DNA of 64,000 nt, taken from the NCBI GenBank assembly GCA_029945945.1, contig JAQSDM010000005.1:186001-250000 (forward strand). Reading direction: 5' to 3'. Below, piece by piece: positions 33,901-44,141 of this stretch (its first letter is position 1; every line of letters starts with the position of its first letter). The notes beneath the pieces were generated by a model. The model saw only the letters and a list, made by a program, of their open reading frames with translations, had not been told where the DNA came from and did no database searches. The translations under genes were made by a program, and so were the position numbers. This DNA is from Algoriphagus sp. Its GTDB lineage: Bacteria; Bacteroidota; Bacteroidia; Cytophagales; Cyclobacteriaceae.

Positions 33901-36900
33901 TTATTTCGCGTTGAACGTGATTCCCGCAATGATAAAGGTCCCAAGGTCACCACCGGATTTTGTCTTGGTAGTGATGAATAGCGTATGCATTTTTCCATCT
34001 GCGGCTCCGGTGATCGGAACCATAAATGGTGAATAGCTTGGGCCTTTCTGATCAGGTGAGACAGGACCTTGTTTGAATGTAGTCTCACCGATTTTGGTAC
34101 CGGTTGGGCTGTCAAGTCTGATTTCGAAGATAACCTCCTCAGTCAGAACACCCATCGAAGCAGTCGTGATCATCAGGGAGCTGATGTCAGTCATATCAAT
34201 GTTTGCCAGCGCAAAGTGAGCAGGATCCTTTGGCACCATCAATAAATTGGCCCCATTGTAATTCATCTTGCTGTATCCATTCAGTTCTGTTACCTGACCC
34301 AAATCAACTGAATTGTTGGAAAGCATCTTGGTAGCTGATCCGGCAAGAGGCTTGATATTCTCTCCTCCCTGATCTGTAAAAGTTGCAGAGAGAACCATCA
34401 CTCCGTTTGGAGAAACTGGTTTTCCAGCAGTTGGATTTACAGTTCCTGTGGCAGGAAGACTTGGCTTCACACCGTCACCTCGAAGGGAAAGGATGTAAGA
34501 AACCAAAGAATTCAACTCAGAATCTTTCACTCCCGGATTTGCAGGCATGGCAGTTTCTCCCCATACGCCTCCGCCACCGGTTTTGATTTTATTGATCAGG
34601 TAAGCACGATCTCTCTCTCTGTATTTTTGAGCTACATCTTTGTATGCAGGTCCGATGGACTTTTCAGCTTCTTTATGACAGGTTTTACAAGTAAGCGAGC
34701 TTACCAAAGCTTTTCCGGTCATGGCATCACTCATGATTTTATGGCCCATGTTTGCTTCAGCACGGTCAAGTCCTTCGATGTAATCTGCCGATACGTAAAG
34801 TGGAGAAAGGTCTTTTCCTGCATCCGGATGATCCTCGTCACTTACAGTTATTTCATAGGCAACTTGCTTGCCCGGGAAGTAGAAAGACTGATTGCCTTTG
34901 ATCGAGATCGTTACAACAGGAGCGACGTTACCTGAGTAAACAGAAACAGCCGGGCTGATTCCGCTAAGTCCTGCAGGATCAGAAGCCGTTACTTTGATTT
35001 CATATTCTCCTACAGCATTGTAAGTATGAGTCAGCGTTGGTTCGGCAGTCGTTTTGGTTTCACCATTTCCAAGATCCCAAGCATAGCTAATCGCATCTTT
35101 TTCAGGATCTGCAGCAGTTGCTTTCAGGGTCACGGTTAATGGAGATTTACCGGAGGTTTTATCCACGGTCAATTCTGTCACAACCGGAGCTCTGTTTCCG
35201 CCATTGAAATCGATTCTTGCAAGTCCGGAATCTGCATTCTTGGAGAACCAGCCATTTCCGTATTCCAACACATACATGCGTCCGTCAGGACCCATTTCCA
35301 TGTCGATCATCGCATTGAATTTAGTATTTGGCATGAATGGCTCCATCTTGTCGAAATCGCCATTTTCCTTCATCGTCACAGCTTTGATCCAGCCTCTGAT
35401 CCAGTCGTAAATGAATAGCTTTCCATCGTAGTAATCAGGGAATTTGGTTTCTGCGGTGTACATGTCCTGATAATAAACCGGACCTGCCATTGCATTTCTT
35501 CCGCCTGTGGCCACCTGTGGGAAATCAACGGAAGCGTCGTATGGATACCAGATGAATGCCGGTTGAGCCGGAGGCAATTCTTTCAAACCTGTATTGTGAG
35601 GAGAATTATTGATCGGCTTAGCCGGATCGAATGCTGCTCCGGGAGTTCCATTGTCGAAATCAAATTCCACGTATGGAAAGTTGTTGCCGACGAAATATGG
35701 CCAACCGAAGTTGCCAGCTTTTCTTGCCTGGTTTACCTCGTCATAGCCTCTTGGACCTCTGGTAGTCATGGAATCTGCACGAGCATCAGGACCAACTTCA
35801 CCCCAATACAAGAAACCGTTTTTCTGATCGATTGAGATTCTGTATGGGTTTCTGTTTCCCTGCACGTAGATTTCTGGCTTGGTTCCTTCAGTTCCTTTTG
35901 GATAAAGGTTTCCTTCAGGAATATCATAAGAACCGTCCTCGTTTACTTTGATTCTGATGATTTTTCCTCTCAGGTCGTTTGAGTTTCCAGAAGTTCGACG
36001 AGCATCCCACTGCTTACGGCCTTCTCTTGGATCAAGAGGTGCGTAGCCATTGAGTGTGAATTTGGAATCATTCTGATTGAATGGTGTAGAGTTGTCACCT
36101 GCGGAAAGGTAAAGCAAACCGTCTTTGTCAAATGCAATCGAACCACCTGTATGGCAGCAGATATTTCTCTGAGAATAGAACTCGAGAATAACCTTCTCTG
36201 AGCTCATGTCCCATGTATCATTTTTGAAGGTGAATCTTGAAAGTCTGTTTACCTCAGCCGTTCCGGTAGGAGCGTAAAAAGCGAAAACATAGCCGTTCTT
36301 TTCAAAATTCGGGTCTTTCTGGATTCCCATCAGACCTTCTTCAGCATTTACGCCTTGTACTTCTGCTTTCCAATAGACATCCAGCTTCGCAACTTCCTTC
36401 AGTTCCTGAGTTTCACTGTCAAAAAGCATGATCTCGCCTCTTCTTTGGGCTACCAAAATGTCCAGATTTGGCAAAATGGTCATTTCGGTAGGTTCGGTGA
36501 ATTGACCAACTGAAAGCTGAGTTTTGATGAATCTGTTTTCTTCAGGCACACGCTTAGACTTCGCTTTTCCGAAATCAAGGTTTTTATTGTCTCCGATTGT
36601 GTACTGAATACCTGCAAGCAAATGCTTCAGGAACAATTCTTCTGTGTAAGATTCTTTGGTATGTCCGCCACCGGTGTACCAGGCACGACCGCCATCGTAC
36701 TCATGATACCAGGCAATCGGATGCTCACCCATATCAAGCCCTCCCTGATAAGAACTTTCGTCCAGCATCAGGATTTTCTTGGTGTCAGGATTTACATTTT
36801 TGTAACTGTACCACTCGTCAGTTCTCTCCCATGATTCAGGGAGAAAATCCGTTGAAGGATGCTTCTCACCGGTTTTGGTGACTTTTCCAGGCTGCACATT

Positions 36901-37344
36901 TGGATGCGGATCGCCAATGCCAGGATGGTTTGAGAAATAACCTCCAACCAATCTGCCGTACCATCCCCACTCGTACTCAGTGTCAGCTGCAGCGTGGATA
37001 CCCACGAAACCTCCACCTGCCTGAATGTACCGCTCAAAATCAGCTTCCTGATAGTTGTTGAGAACATCGGCTGTGGTGCTTAGGAAAATCACAGTTGAAT
37101 ATTGTGCGAGATTTTCTTCGTTGAAATTCTCAGCATTGGTGGTTGTGTCCACCGCGAAGCCATTTTCGGCTCCAAGTTTTTGGATAGCTGCGATGCCATC
37201 CGGAATTGATTCATGATAGAAGCCTGCTGTCTTGCTGAAAACAAGAACTTTGGTCTCTCCGGAGCGCTTGTTGCAACTCACCAAACCAAGGCTTGAAATC
37301 AAAACAAGTAGCAGAAGACTACTCAGGTTTTTGGTTAAATTCAT
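33901..37344 (-). CDS. ThuA - PQQ-type sugar dehydrogenase - PKD - cytochrome c fusion lipoprotein
   Basis: A 1147-aa lipoprotein (lipobox LVSC, Cys24). Residues about 32-252 form a ThuA-like amidotransferase-fold domain (GGGFVGIHAAADTEYEW). About 265-715 form a glucose/sorbosone dehydrogenase-type propeller (AEEGLMGIQKDPNFEKNGYVF, CCHTGGSIAFDKDGLLYLSAGD). About 720-805 is a PKD domain (ISYAWDLGNGETK, YEIKVTASDPAG). Cys886-K-T-Cys889-His890 is a haem c site with a later Met in ETAMPANPG. The tail is a beta-sandwich of carbohydrate-binding type. It probably oxidises a sugar at the cell surface or periplasm and passes electrons to its own haem. Confidence 0.92.
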   Translation of the reverse strand: MNLTKNLSSLLLLVLISSLGLVSCNKRSGETKVLVFSKTAGFYHESIPDGIAAIQKLGAENGFAVDTTTNAENFNEENLAQYSTVIFLSTTADVLNNYQEADFERYIQAGGGFVGIHAAADTEYEWGWYGRLVGGYFSNHPGIGDPHPNVQPGKVTKTGEKHPSTDFLPESWERTDEWYSYKNVNPDTKKILMLDESSYQGGLDMGEHPIAWYHEYDGGRAWYTGGGHTKESYTEELFLKHLLAGIQYTIGDNKNLDFGKAKSKRVPEENRFIKTQLSVGQFTEPTEMTILPNLDILVAQRRGEIMLFDSETQELKEVAKLDVYWKAEVQGVNAEEGLMGIQKDPNFEKNGYVFAFYAPTGTAEVNRLSRFTFKNDTWDMSSEKVILEFYSQRNICCHTGGSIAFDKDGLLYLSAGDNSTPFNQNDSKFTLNGYAPLDPREGRKQWDARRTSGNSNDLRGKIIRIKVNEDGSYDIPEGNLYPKGTEGTKPEIYVQGNRNPYRISIDQKNGFLYWGEVGPDARADSMTTRGPRGYDEVNQARKAGNFGWPYFVGNNFPYVEFDFDNGTPGAAFDPAKPINNSPHNTGLKELPPAQPAFIWYPYDASVDFPQVATGGRNAMAGPVYYQDMYTAETKFPDYYDGKLFIYDWIRGWIKAVTMKENGDFDKMEPFMPNTKFNAMIDMEMGPDGRMYVLEYGNGWFSKNADSGLARIDFNGGNRAPVVTELTVDKTSGKSPLTVTLKATAADPEKDAISYAWDLGNGETKTTAEPTLTHTYNAVGEYEIKVTASDPAGLSGISPAVSVYSGNVAPVVTISIKGNQSFYFPGKQVAYEITVSDEDHPDAGKDLSPLYVSADYIEGLDRAEANMGHKIMSDAMTGKALVSSLTCKTCHKEAEKSIGPAYKDVAQKYRERDRAYLINKIKTGGGGVWGETAMPANPGVKDSELNSLVSYILSLRGDGVKPSLPATGTVNPTAGKPVSPNGVMVLSATFTDQGGENIKPLAGSATKMLSNNSVDLGQVTELNGYSKMNYNGANLLMVPKDPAHFALANIDMTDISSLMITTASMGVLTEEVIFEIRLDSPTGTKIGETTFKQGPVSPDQKGPSYSPFMVPITGAADGKMHTLFITTKTKSGGDLGTFIIAGITFNAK

Positions 37345-37555
37345 AGGGTTTTATTTTGAGGTTCGCAATTAACGAAAAATGGGATTGTATCTCCTTATTT
37401 TTTTGACAAATCTCTGATAGTCTTTCAGAAACGGCGATTTTCAGGGCTTTTAAAAATTTTGTTTTGCCAAGCTTCTTCTTGAAATCCGGTCCAAAAACTG
37501 AGATTATTTTTTCCTTCATCAGTTCTAATTCCCGGTTGGTCGACGGATAACTCAT
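37319..37555 (-). CDS. Possible small Lys-rich protein overlapping the fusion gene start
   Basis: A 78-aa frame whose end overlaps the start of the ThuA fusion gene by 26 bp. The product is basic with regular hydrophobic spacing (FKKKLGKTKFLKALKIAVSERL), which is more protein-like than a random frame. It has no recognised family. It may be a real small gene or a by-product of the promoter region. Confidence 0.3.
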   Translation of the reverse strand: MSYPSTNRELELMKEKIISVFGPDFKKKLGKTKFLKALKIAVSERLSEICQKNKEIQSHFSLIANLKIKPYEFNQKPE

Positions 37556-37652
37556 GATGGTCTATTCGATTAGTATTTCTTTAATTTTCGCAGTTGATTT
37601 ATCTCTAATGTGAAGTCCGTTTTTGTTCTCTTTCCTCTCAAACCAAAAAAAT

Positions 37653-40001
37653 ATGCATCTGAAAATTTACAAGTCGACAATTCCACTTGTCTTGCTTGCG
37701 GGGATCACTACTTTTTCCTGCAACTCCAATAAGATCGAGGAAACTGATTTGACAACGGGAATCAAACTCGTGACTCAATCAGAAGGTCCTGAATTGGGAT
37801 ATTCTCCTGAGTCGGGGATTACAATCCTGAAAGAATCAGGGTTTGCATTTAAAGACCTCAACAAGAACGGGGCACTCGATCCGTATGAAGATTGGAGACT
37901 TCCTGTGGATGAACGGGCGAAAGATCTTGCTTCCAAACTCACCAAAGAGCAAATCGCCGGCTTGATGCTGTACAGTTCACACCAGTCGATTCCTGCGAAT
38001 CCTGCCGGATTTGGTGCGGGAACGTATGGAGGAAAGCCTTTTCCCGAAAGTGGAATGGCCGCTTCAAGTATCTCGGATCAGCAGAAGAAATTTTTGGAAC
38101 AGGATAATCTGAGACATGTGCTCCTCACTCGTGTGGAAAGTCCAAAAATTTCTGCCGAATGGAATAACAATGTGCAGGCTTTTGTAGAAGGGCTGGGAAT
38201 GGGGATTCCGACAAATAATAGCACTGATCCGCGCCATGGCCCGGTAGCAAGTACGGAATACAATGCCGGTGCCGGTGGACAAATCTCCATGTGGCCGGAG
38301 TCTTTGGGTTTGGCAGCTACATTCGATCCTGCTTTGGTGCAGGCTTTCGGAGAAGTTGCTTCTCAGGAATATCGAGCTTTGGGAATTGCTACCGCACTTT
38401 CCCCTCAAATAGATTTGGGTACTGAGCCTCGCTGGAATCGGATCAAAGGTACCTTCGGAGAAGATTCTCCTTTGGCAGCCGACATGGCAAGAGCATACGT
38501 CGACGGATTTCAAACTTCAATCGGTGAAGCTCTGATTGCAAACGGCTGGGGATATCACAGCGTCAACGCGATGGTAAAACACTGGCCGGGCGGAGGGCCT
38601 GAAGAAGGTGGTAGGGATGGCCATTTTGCCTACGGAAAGTTTGCAGTTTACCCGGGAAATAACTTTAAAGAACACCTGATACCTTTCACCGAAGGTGCTT
38701 TCAAACTAAGCGGACCAACCGGAAAAGCAGCAGCAGTAATGCCTTACTACACGATTTCATTTGATCAGGATACTTTCAATGGAGAAAATGTGGGAAATAC
38801 CTTCAATAAATATCTGATCACAGATTTGCTTCGAGGCGAATATGGCTACGAAGGAGTAGTTTGTACCGATTGGGGAGTCACAGGGAATGAAGGTGAAAGA
38901 CCTGAGATTTTCGCAGGAAAATCCTGGGGTGTTGAAACACTTTCTATTGCTGAAAGACATTACAAAGTGCTGATGGCAGGAGCAGATCAATTCGGAGGAA
39001 ATAACGACATCGTTCCGGTTTTGGAAGCTTACGAAATGGGAGTGAAGGAACTTGGCGAAGAAGCAATGAGAGCCCGCTTCGAAAAATCTGCCATTCGTTT
39101 GCTTCGAAATATCTTTCAGGTCGGATTATTTGAAAATCCATACCTCGATACTGAGGCTTCTCATACAACTGTTGGAAAACCTGAATTCATGGATGCCGGA
39201 TATCAGGCTCAGCTGAAGTCAGTAGTTCTTTTGAAAAATGAGGCTGGTGTTTTGCCAATCAAAGAAAAGAAGAAAGCATACATTCCTCAGAAATACATTC
39301 CGTCTACGATTAACTGGTGGGGGATAAAATCCGAAGCCAAATGGGTGGACGCAGTTAATTTGACGATTGCCGCAAATTACTTTGAACTTGTCACTGATCC
39401 GGCTCAGGCAGATTTGGCATTGGTTTTTGTGGACAGTCCCGAGTCAGGAACAGGCTATGATCCTGCAGATCGCGAGGCCGGAGGAACCGGATATGTTCCT
39501 ATTTCTTTACAATATGGTCCCTACAAAGCTGTAAGCGCCAGAGATTCCAGCATTGCTTCCGGTGATCCTGTGGTCGCGCCGGAGGTTTTGAACAGATCTT
39601 ATAAAAACAAAACAGTAACTACTGCCAATGCCGCAGATCTGAAATCAATTCTGGATACCAAAACCAAGATGGGGGATAAGCCGGTGATTGTAATTGCAAA
39701 GGCAGCCAATCCAATGGTGATGGCAGAATTTGAATCCAAGGTTCAGGGGATTTTCTTGCACTTCGGAGTTCAGGATCAGGTTATTTTTGATTTGATATCA
39801 GGCAAATCTGAGCCTTCAGCACTTTTGCCGGTTCAGATGCCAGCTTCGATGGAGACAGTTGAAACTCAGTTGGAAGATGTAGCTCATGACATGATACCAT
39901 ATGTAGATGCTGCCGGAAATTCGTATGACTTTGCCTTTGGGCTAAACTGGTCAGGAGTGATTGCTGACGAAAGACTTACTAAATACAAGCGAGTGAAATA
40001 A
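37653..40001 (+). CDS. GH3 family glycoside hydrolase lipoprotein
   Basis: 782 aa from the ATG at 37653, which gives a lipoprotein signal (lipobox TFSC, Cys23). An EF-hand-like loop DLNKNGALDPYED lies at about residues 67-79. The GH3 barrel carries GTFGEDSPLAADMARAYVDG, VKHWPGGG and the nucleophile region GVVCTDWG (Asp near 406). The second domain starts SVVLLKNEAGVLPI. It probably cuts beta-linked glucose, xylose or similar units outside the cytoplasm. Divergent from the ThuA fusion gene. A hairpin terminator follows. Confidence 0.92.
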   Translation: MHLKIYKSTIPLVLLAGITTFSCNSNKIEETDLTTGIKLVTQSEGPELGYSPESGITILKESGFAFKDLNKNGALDPYEDWRLPVDERAKDLASKLTKEQIAGLMLYSSHQSIPANPAGFGAGTYGGKPFPESGMAASSISDQQKKFLEQDNLRHVLLTRVESPKISAEWNNNVQAFVEGLGMGIPTNNSTDPRHGPVASTEYNAGAGGQISMWPESLGLAATFDPALVQAFGEVASQEYRALGIATALSPQIDLGTEPRWNRIKGTFGEDSPLAADMARAYVDGFQTSIGEALIANGWGYHSVNAMVKHWPGGGPEEGGRDGHFAYGKFAVYPGNNFKEHLIPFTEGAFKLSGPTGKAAAVMPYYTISFDQDTFNGENVGNTFNKYLITDLLRGEYGYEGVVCTDWGVTGNEGERPEIFAGKSWGVETLSIAERHYKVLMAGADQFGGNNDIVPVLEAYEMGVKELGEEAMRARFEKSAIRLLRNIFQVGLFENPYLDTEASHTTVGKPEFMDAGYQAQLKSVVLLKNEAGVLPIKEKKKAYIPQKYIPSTINWWGIKSEAKWVDAVNLTIAANYFELVTDPAQADLALVFVDSPESGTGYDPADREAGGTGYVPISLQYGPYKAVSARDSSIASGDPVVAPEVLNRSYKNKTVTTANAADLKSILDTKTKMGDKPVIVIAKAANPMVMAEFESKVQGIFLHFGVQDQVIFDLISGKSEPSALLPVQMPASMETVETQLEDVAHDMIPYVDAAGNSYDFAFGLNWSGVIADERLTKYKRVK

Positions 40002-40017
40002 TCAGGGATTCTATACA

Positions 40018-40058
40018 ATGAAAAAGGGTCGGCTATTTTAGTTGACCCTTTTCTTTTT
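40018..40058 (+). terminator. Terminator after GH3, copy 1 of a repeated hairpin
   Basis: AAAAGGGTC/GACCCTTTT stem with a 13-nt loop, followed by CTTTTT. Nearly the same sequence (39 of 43 positions) recurs at 44142-44184. Confidence 0.8.
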
Positions 40059-40248
40059 GTCGTAACCCAATTTTTCCCCAAGACCAAATAATAAGAACTG
40101 TTGGAATCTTCAGTTAATCCTCATGTGAGTTGAAATGCAGGGTATTGCATTTCCGTCAAAACGCCTCAAAAATACCCTGTGTAGGGTATTTTTTGGATGA
40201 TTAATAAAGCCGTAATTGGGTTTTACTCTTTATTCGAAAATCTTAGCT

Positions 40249-43092
40249 ATGGGGTATCGCCTGACTTTTCATTCTTTCTTTAAACTTGTCCCTGGAGCCA
40301 AGTTCTCAGATCGGAATAATTTCCAGATTTTTCTAATCCCCCAACTCATTCTTTTCTTCTTGCTATTTTTCTGTTTTTTGGTAGAAAGCAGTGCCCAAGG
40401 AATTACCGTCTCCGGACAAGTCCGGGATAGTTCTACCGGACTTCCCCTCCAATTCGCAAATGTGTTTGTCAACAATACCACGATCAATACCGTCACCGAC
40501 GCGAAAGGAAAGTATTCCCTCTCGGGGATTAGTCCCGGAACTTACGAACTGGTGGTTTCTTACGTAGGCTATATTACCCTTAACCGGAAAATAGAGCTTC
40601 AACCAGCCAAAAATCCAATTGTGGATTTCAGTCTGGAACCCAAAGAAGATGATCTGGAGGAAATCGATGTCACCGGCCGGATGGATAAAAAATGGGGAAA
40701 GCAGTTAAAGCGATTTGAGAAAGTTTTTATCGGAAACCCGCTGGATTCAATCGCCGGAGCTGCCAAAATCCTCAACCCCTGGGTACTGGACTTTGGGGAG
40801 GGGAAGACCTCAGATGGCCCCCGGTATTTTTATGCAAGCGCACAGGAACCGATCCAAATCGAGAATACTGCCTTGGGATACCGCATCATATACGACCTTC
40901 TCGATTTCAAGCAAACCCGAAATGGATTTTCTTATTTGGGATTGTCCCGGTTTGTTGAAATGGAGCCATCCACCGAGGATATCGCAGCGATGTGGCATGA
41001 AAACAGACAGCGAGTATTTTTTGGATCCACCAGACACCTGCTGAAAACTTTGATTGAAAAGGATACTTCAAGCAAAGAATATCAGGTATATAAAGTAAAT
41101 CCCTTTCCAGTTAAATATGAAAGGACAAATGTCTTCTTCAAGGAATTAGGAAACAGCCTGGAATTAGTCCCCATTGATTCTATTACTATTCAGGATTCAA
41201 TTCCGGGAAGGAATTTACTTGTATCGGATGCAATGCTGGAAGCACACCATATCAAGGGATTTACATTAAACAACTATTACAGGGACCTAAAATCTCCCAT
41301 CAGTTGGCTTACTTTCAAAAACGACACACTGGTCGTAGACCCAAATGGGGTACCCCTTGATCCGGCACAGTTAATCCTCGCCGGCCATATGGCTGAGGAC
41401 AGAATGGGCCGTTTTCTGCCATTGGATTTCCAGCCAGATTTAGCATTGGCCTATCTTCAGCAAGAGGCAAGTTTCCATACAGACCCTAATAAATGGAATA
41501 GTTTAAGGGAAAAACCTTTTGTCCAAACCGACAAGTCCTATTATTACCCGGGAGAAACAATTTGGTTCAAGTCCAATATGATGTATCAAAATCCGATCAT
41601 GGCAGATAGCCTGAGCCAGGTTTTGTATGTTGAGTTATTCAGCGAAAACAAAGAACTAGCCGCAACGGGTACTTTCCCTGTTACCAAGGGAGCAAGCAAG
41701 GGGCAATTAAAACTCCCAAACAACCTTCCTAAGGGAAATTATCTACTCCGTGCTTACACCAATTGGATGAGGAATTTCGGGGAAGCCGATTTCTCATATC
41801 AGGTCATTCCGGTACTCGACCTAAACGAAAAAGTGATTGGCCCAGTCGCTTCTAACCTTGAACCAGAAATTGATCCGGAAATAGAGTTACAGCTTATCCC
41901 TGAAAATATTCAATTAGTACCCGGAGAAAAAACCAGCATGACCTTGAAGCTATTAGATTCTTATGGGGAACCTGTTGCTGCCGAAGTCTCTGTTTCAGTT
42001 CTTAATTCAAATTTGGTAACTCCTATTTCCGAAGATCCAAAAACTGAAGCCGCATTGAATTGGATTTTAGAACCTGAGATGATCACTCCTGCCGATAGTC
42101 TGGAATATTCAATTGAATATGGGATTGCATTCAGCGGGCAGTTTTTCAACAGAAAAGATCGACCGGAAAAAGCCAATATCACTATCGTACAGGGCAAATA
42201 TGATGATTATGGAGTGGTGGAAACCGATTCGCTCGGCAGGTTTTATGCAAATGGTTTGTATTTCACTGACTCAGCCGAAATAGCCATAGCCGCATTTGAC
42301 GATAAGTTAAGGCGCTATGGAAGGGTTTTACTTGATGAAAAATTAATTCCGACGTTGTCAGGATCTTTTCCCAAAATTGATTTACTGATTGAAAACACTA
42401 AGTCCAAGCAGCGGGATTATATCCTTGAGGATATGGCGGGATTTATCACGATGGAAGAAGTAATTGTTGAGGATGAGAAGATTGAAACACGGCAGGACCG
42501 CAACTACGGCTATGGTAGTGGAGATCAAAGTTTTACGGAAAAGGATTTGGAAAAATATCTAGATTTCACCCTTAGTGATTTTTTAAAGCGGTTTACAGTT
42601 CAAAGTAATCGAAACTGGGGTTTAAATGCAGGCCAAATAGTTATGGTTGATGGCTCAACAGAAGCGAATCTTGAATTTATACAGCTCAGTGAGGTTGCAA
42701 GTATAGAAATTTTTAGAAATAACAACCATGTTTTTGGCTCGTCTGGATCTGGCGGTGCCATCCTAATAAATACAAAAAGTGGGAGTCGTGTTGTAGATGA
42801 TCCGGAAAAGAAAATTTTGGATAAAGATCTTTTTCAATTGTTCACAATGGGTGGGTTTACCAAAGAACAAAAGTTTCCCGATTTTGAAAACCCAACCCAA
42901 AATAGGTCCTTGATTGATTACCAGCCTACCGTTTATTGGAATCCTTCACTTCAAACTGATCCTGAAACCGGAGAAGTTTCTTTTTCCTTCTATTCCGGTG
43001 ACACTGAAACTACCTACAGGATCGTAATTCAGGGATTGACAAATGAAAATATGCCATTTAGATTGGTGAAAGATATTAGAGTGGGGAAGTGA
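40249..43092 (+). CDS. Carboxypeptidase-like/MG2/TonB-plug domain protein without a barrel
   Basis: 947 aa from the ATG at 40249. A signal-anchor-like hydrophobic stretch (FLIPQLILFFLLFFCFLVESSAQG) precedes a carboxypeptidase-like regulatory domain (VSGQVRDSSTGLPLQFANVFV, GTYELVVSYVGY). The middle has an alpha-2-macroglobulin MG2-like region (VQTDKSYYYPGETIWFK, GNYLLRAYTNWMRNF). The end has a TonB-receptor plug-like part (FLKRFTVQSN, IVMVDGS, VASIEIFRNNNHVFGSSGSGGAILINTKS). No 22-strand barrel follows. Such proteins occur in Bacteroidota; the role is unknown. A short lipoprotein gene follows. Confidence 0.85.
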   Translation: MGYRLTFHSFFKLVPGAKFSDRNNFQIFLIPQLILFFLLFFCFLVESSAQGITVSGQVRDSSTGLPLQFANVFVNNTTINTVTDAKGKYSLSGISPGTYELVVSYVGYITLNRKIELQPAKNPIVDFSLEPKEDDLEEIDVTGRMDKKWGKQLKRFEKVFIGNPLDSIAGAAKILNPWVLDFGEGKTSDGPRYFYASAQEPIQIENTALGYRIIYDLLDFKQTRNGFSYLGLSRFVEMEPSTEDIAAMWHENRQRVFFGSTRHLLKTLIEKDTSSKEYQVYKVNPFPVKYERTNVFFKELGNSLELVPIDSITIQDSIPGRNLLVSDAMLEAHHIKGFTLNNYYRDLKSPISWLTFKNDTLVVDPNGVPLDPAQLILAGHMAEDRMGRFLPLDFQPDLALAYLQQEASFHTDPNKWNSLREKPFVQTDKSYYYPGETIWFKSNMMYQNPIMADSLSQVLYVELFSENKELAATGTFPVTKGASKGQLKLPNNLPKGNYLLRAYTNWMRNFGEADFSYQVIPVLDLNEKVIGPVASNLEPEIDPEIELQLIPENIQLVPGEKTSMTLKLLDSYGEPVAAEVSVSVLNSNLVTPISEDPKTEAALNWILEPEMITPADSLEYSIEYGIAFSGQFFNRKDRPEKANITIVQGKYDDYGVVETDSLGRFYANGLYFTDSAEIAIAAFDDKLRRYGRVLLDEKLIPTLSGSFPKIDLLIENTKSKQRDYILEDMAGFITMEEVIVEDEKIETRQDRNYGYGSGDQSFTEKDLEKYLDFTLSDFLKRFTVQSNRNWGLNAGQIVMVDGSTEANLEFIQLSEVASIEIFRNNNHVFGSSGSGGAILINTKSGSRVVDDPEKKILDKDLFQLFTMGGFTKEQKFPDFENPTQNRSLIDYQPTVYWNPSLQTDPETGEVSFSFYSGDTETTYRIVIQGLTNENMPFRLVKDIRVGK

Positions 43093-43219
43093 GATAGAAA
43101 TTCTATTGCCATTTATCATTCTTGCAATATTGAGCAGTCACTATTGCAGTGTTGAATACTTTATATTAAAACTTGCGTTTACATAAGGAGAAATTAACTT
43201 AGTTAGATATACGGAAGCC

Positions 43220-44014
43220 ATGACAGTAAAAAATCTATTTTTTTTTTCAATTCTTGGTCTGGTCAGTTGTGAGATAGCGGAAAGCCCAGATTCCCTTCCT
43301 CCTACTTTGGAAGATAAGTTGGCTGAAGTAATGAAAATGCCGATGGATTCCCCTTCAGGAAAATTGAGGAGGGTAGTGGTGTATGGATTTGACTCTGATC
43401 AGATATTTTCAACCAGAGAAATTTATTATCCAGCCATTGGAAATATCAGCCTCCATATTTTAAGAGATAAAAATCAGGATACGCTGGCCATAGGTCTAAA
43501 TTATTACAGTGGTGAGAATGTGGAAATTTCCTATAGTTTCGATTTTCAGGAGGGAAAAGCAGTTTGGCAGTCCACTAAAGAATATCAGTTCAATTCTGAA
43601 AATCTTGTAGATAAGATATTTCACAACAGTTCCAATTCAGAAAGAAAGCTTTTGGCTCAGTATGTTTACAATTCACAAAATTTGCTTACACAAATAGAAT
43701 ATCCTTTTGTAAATGGTGTAGAATTGCAGGTTTACGAATACGATTCCTTAGGAAGAATCACCAGTGAATGGAATTCTGTTCAAGGTCAAGAAGAAAGTAA
43801 ATATGATTTTTTGGTCTATCGGTACAGTGAAGGTCTGCTTGTTGCTAAGGAGTCAGGATTCCGAGGTGTATTTAAGGAAGATCCACTGGATCTTTTCCAG
43901 TATTTTTATGATGAGCAGGGAAAAGTTATCAAGCAAAAAGAATTTGCTTTAAATTTTGGTTATCAGCAGGTGGCTTGGTCAGAGTTGTTTTATCATGGCG
44001 TAAACAGCAATTAA
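43220..44014 (+). CDS. Lipoprotein with YD-type repeats and a T10 tract in its signal
   Basis: A 264-aa protein with lipobox LVSC (Cys near 17). The C-terminal half has YVYNSQNLLTQIEY, YEYDSLGRITSEW and YFYDEQGKVIKQKEF, which resemble loose Rhs/YD-like beta strands. A run of ten T at 43238-43247 codes for the Phe stretch of the signal peptide. No known family. It lies 127 bp after the plug-domain gene and may be expressed with it. Confidence 0.65.
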   Translation: MTVKNLFFFSILGLVSCEIAESPDSLPPTLEDKLAEVMKMPMDSPSGKLRRVVVYGFDSDQIFSTREIYYPAIGNISLHILRDKNQDTLAIGLNYYSGENVEISYSFDFQEGKAVWQSTKEYQFNSENLVDKIFHNSSNSERKLLAQYVYNSQNLLTQIEYPFVNGVELQVYEYDSLGRITSEWNSVQGQEESKYDFLVYRYSEGLLVAKESGFRGVFKEDPLDLFQYFYDEQGKVIKQKEFALNFGYQQVAWSELFYHGVNSN

Positions 44015-44141
44015 ATCCTGAAAGATAAAAAATTATCAATTCACTCTCTGAGTAGATTCAAATCTTGATTGGAATCAGAAACTTGTTCAGTTATCATCTC
44101 AATCTATCAATTCAGTACTCCCAAACGGAGAATATGCTAAT

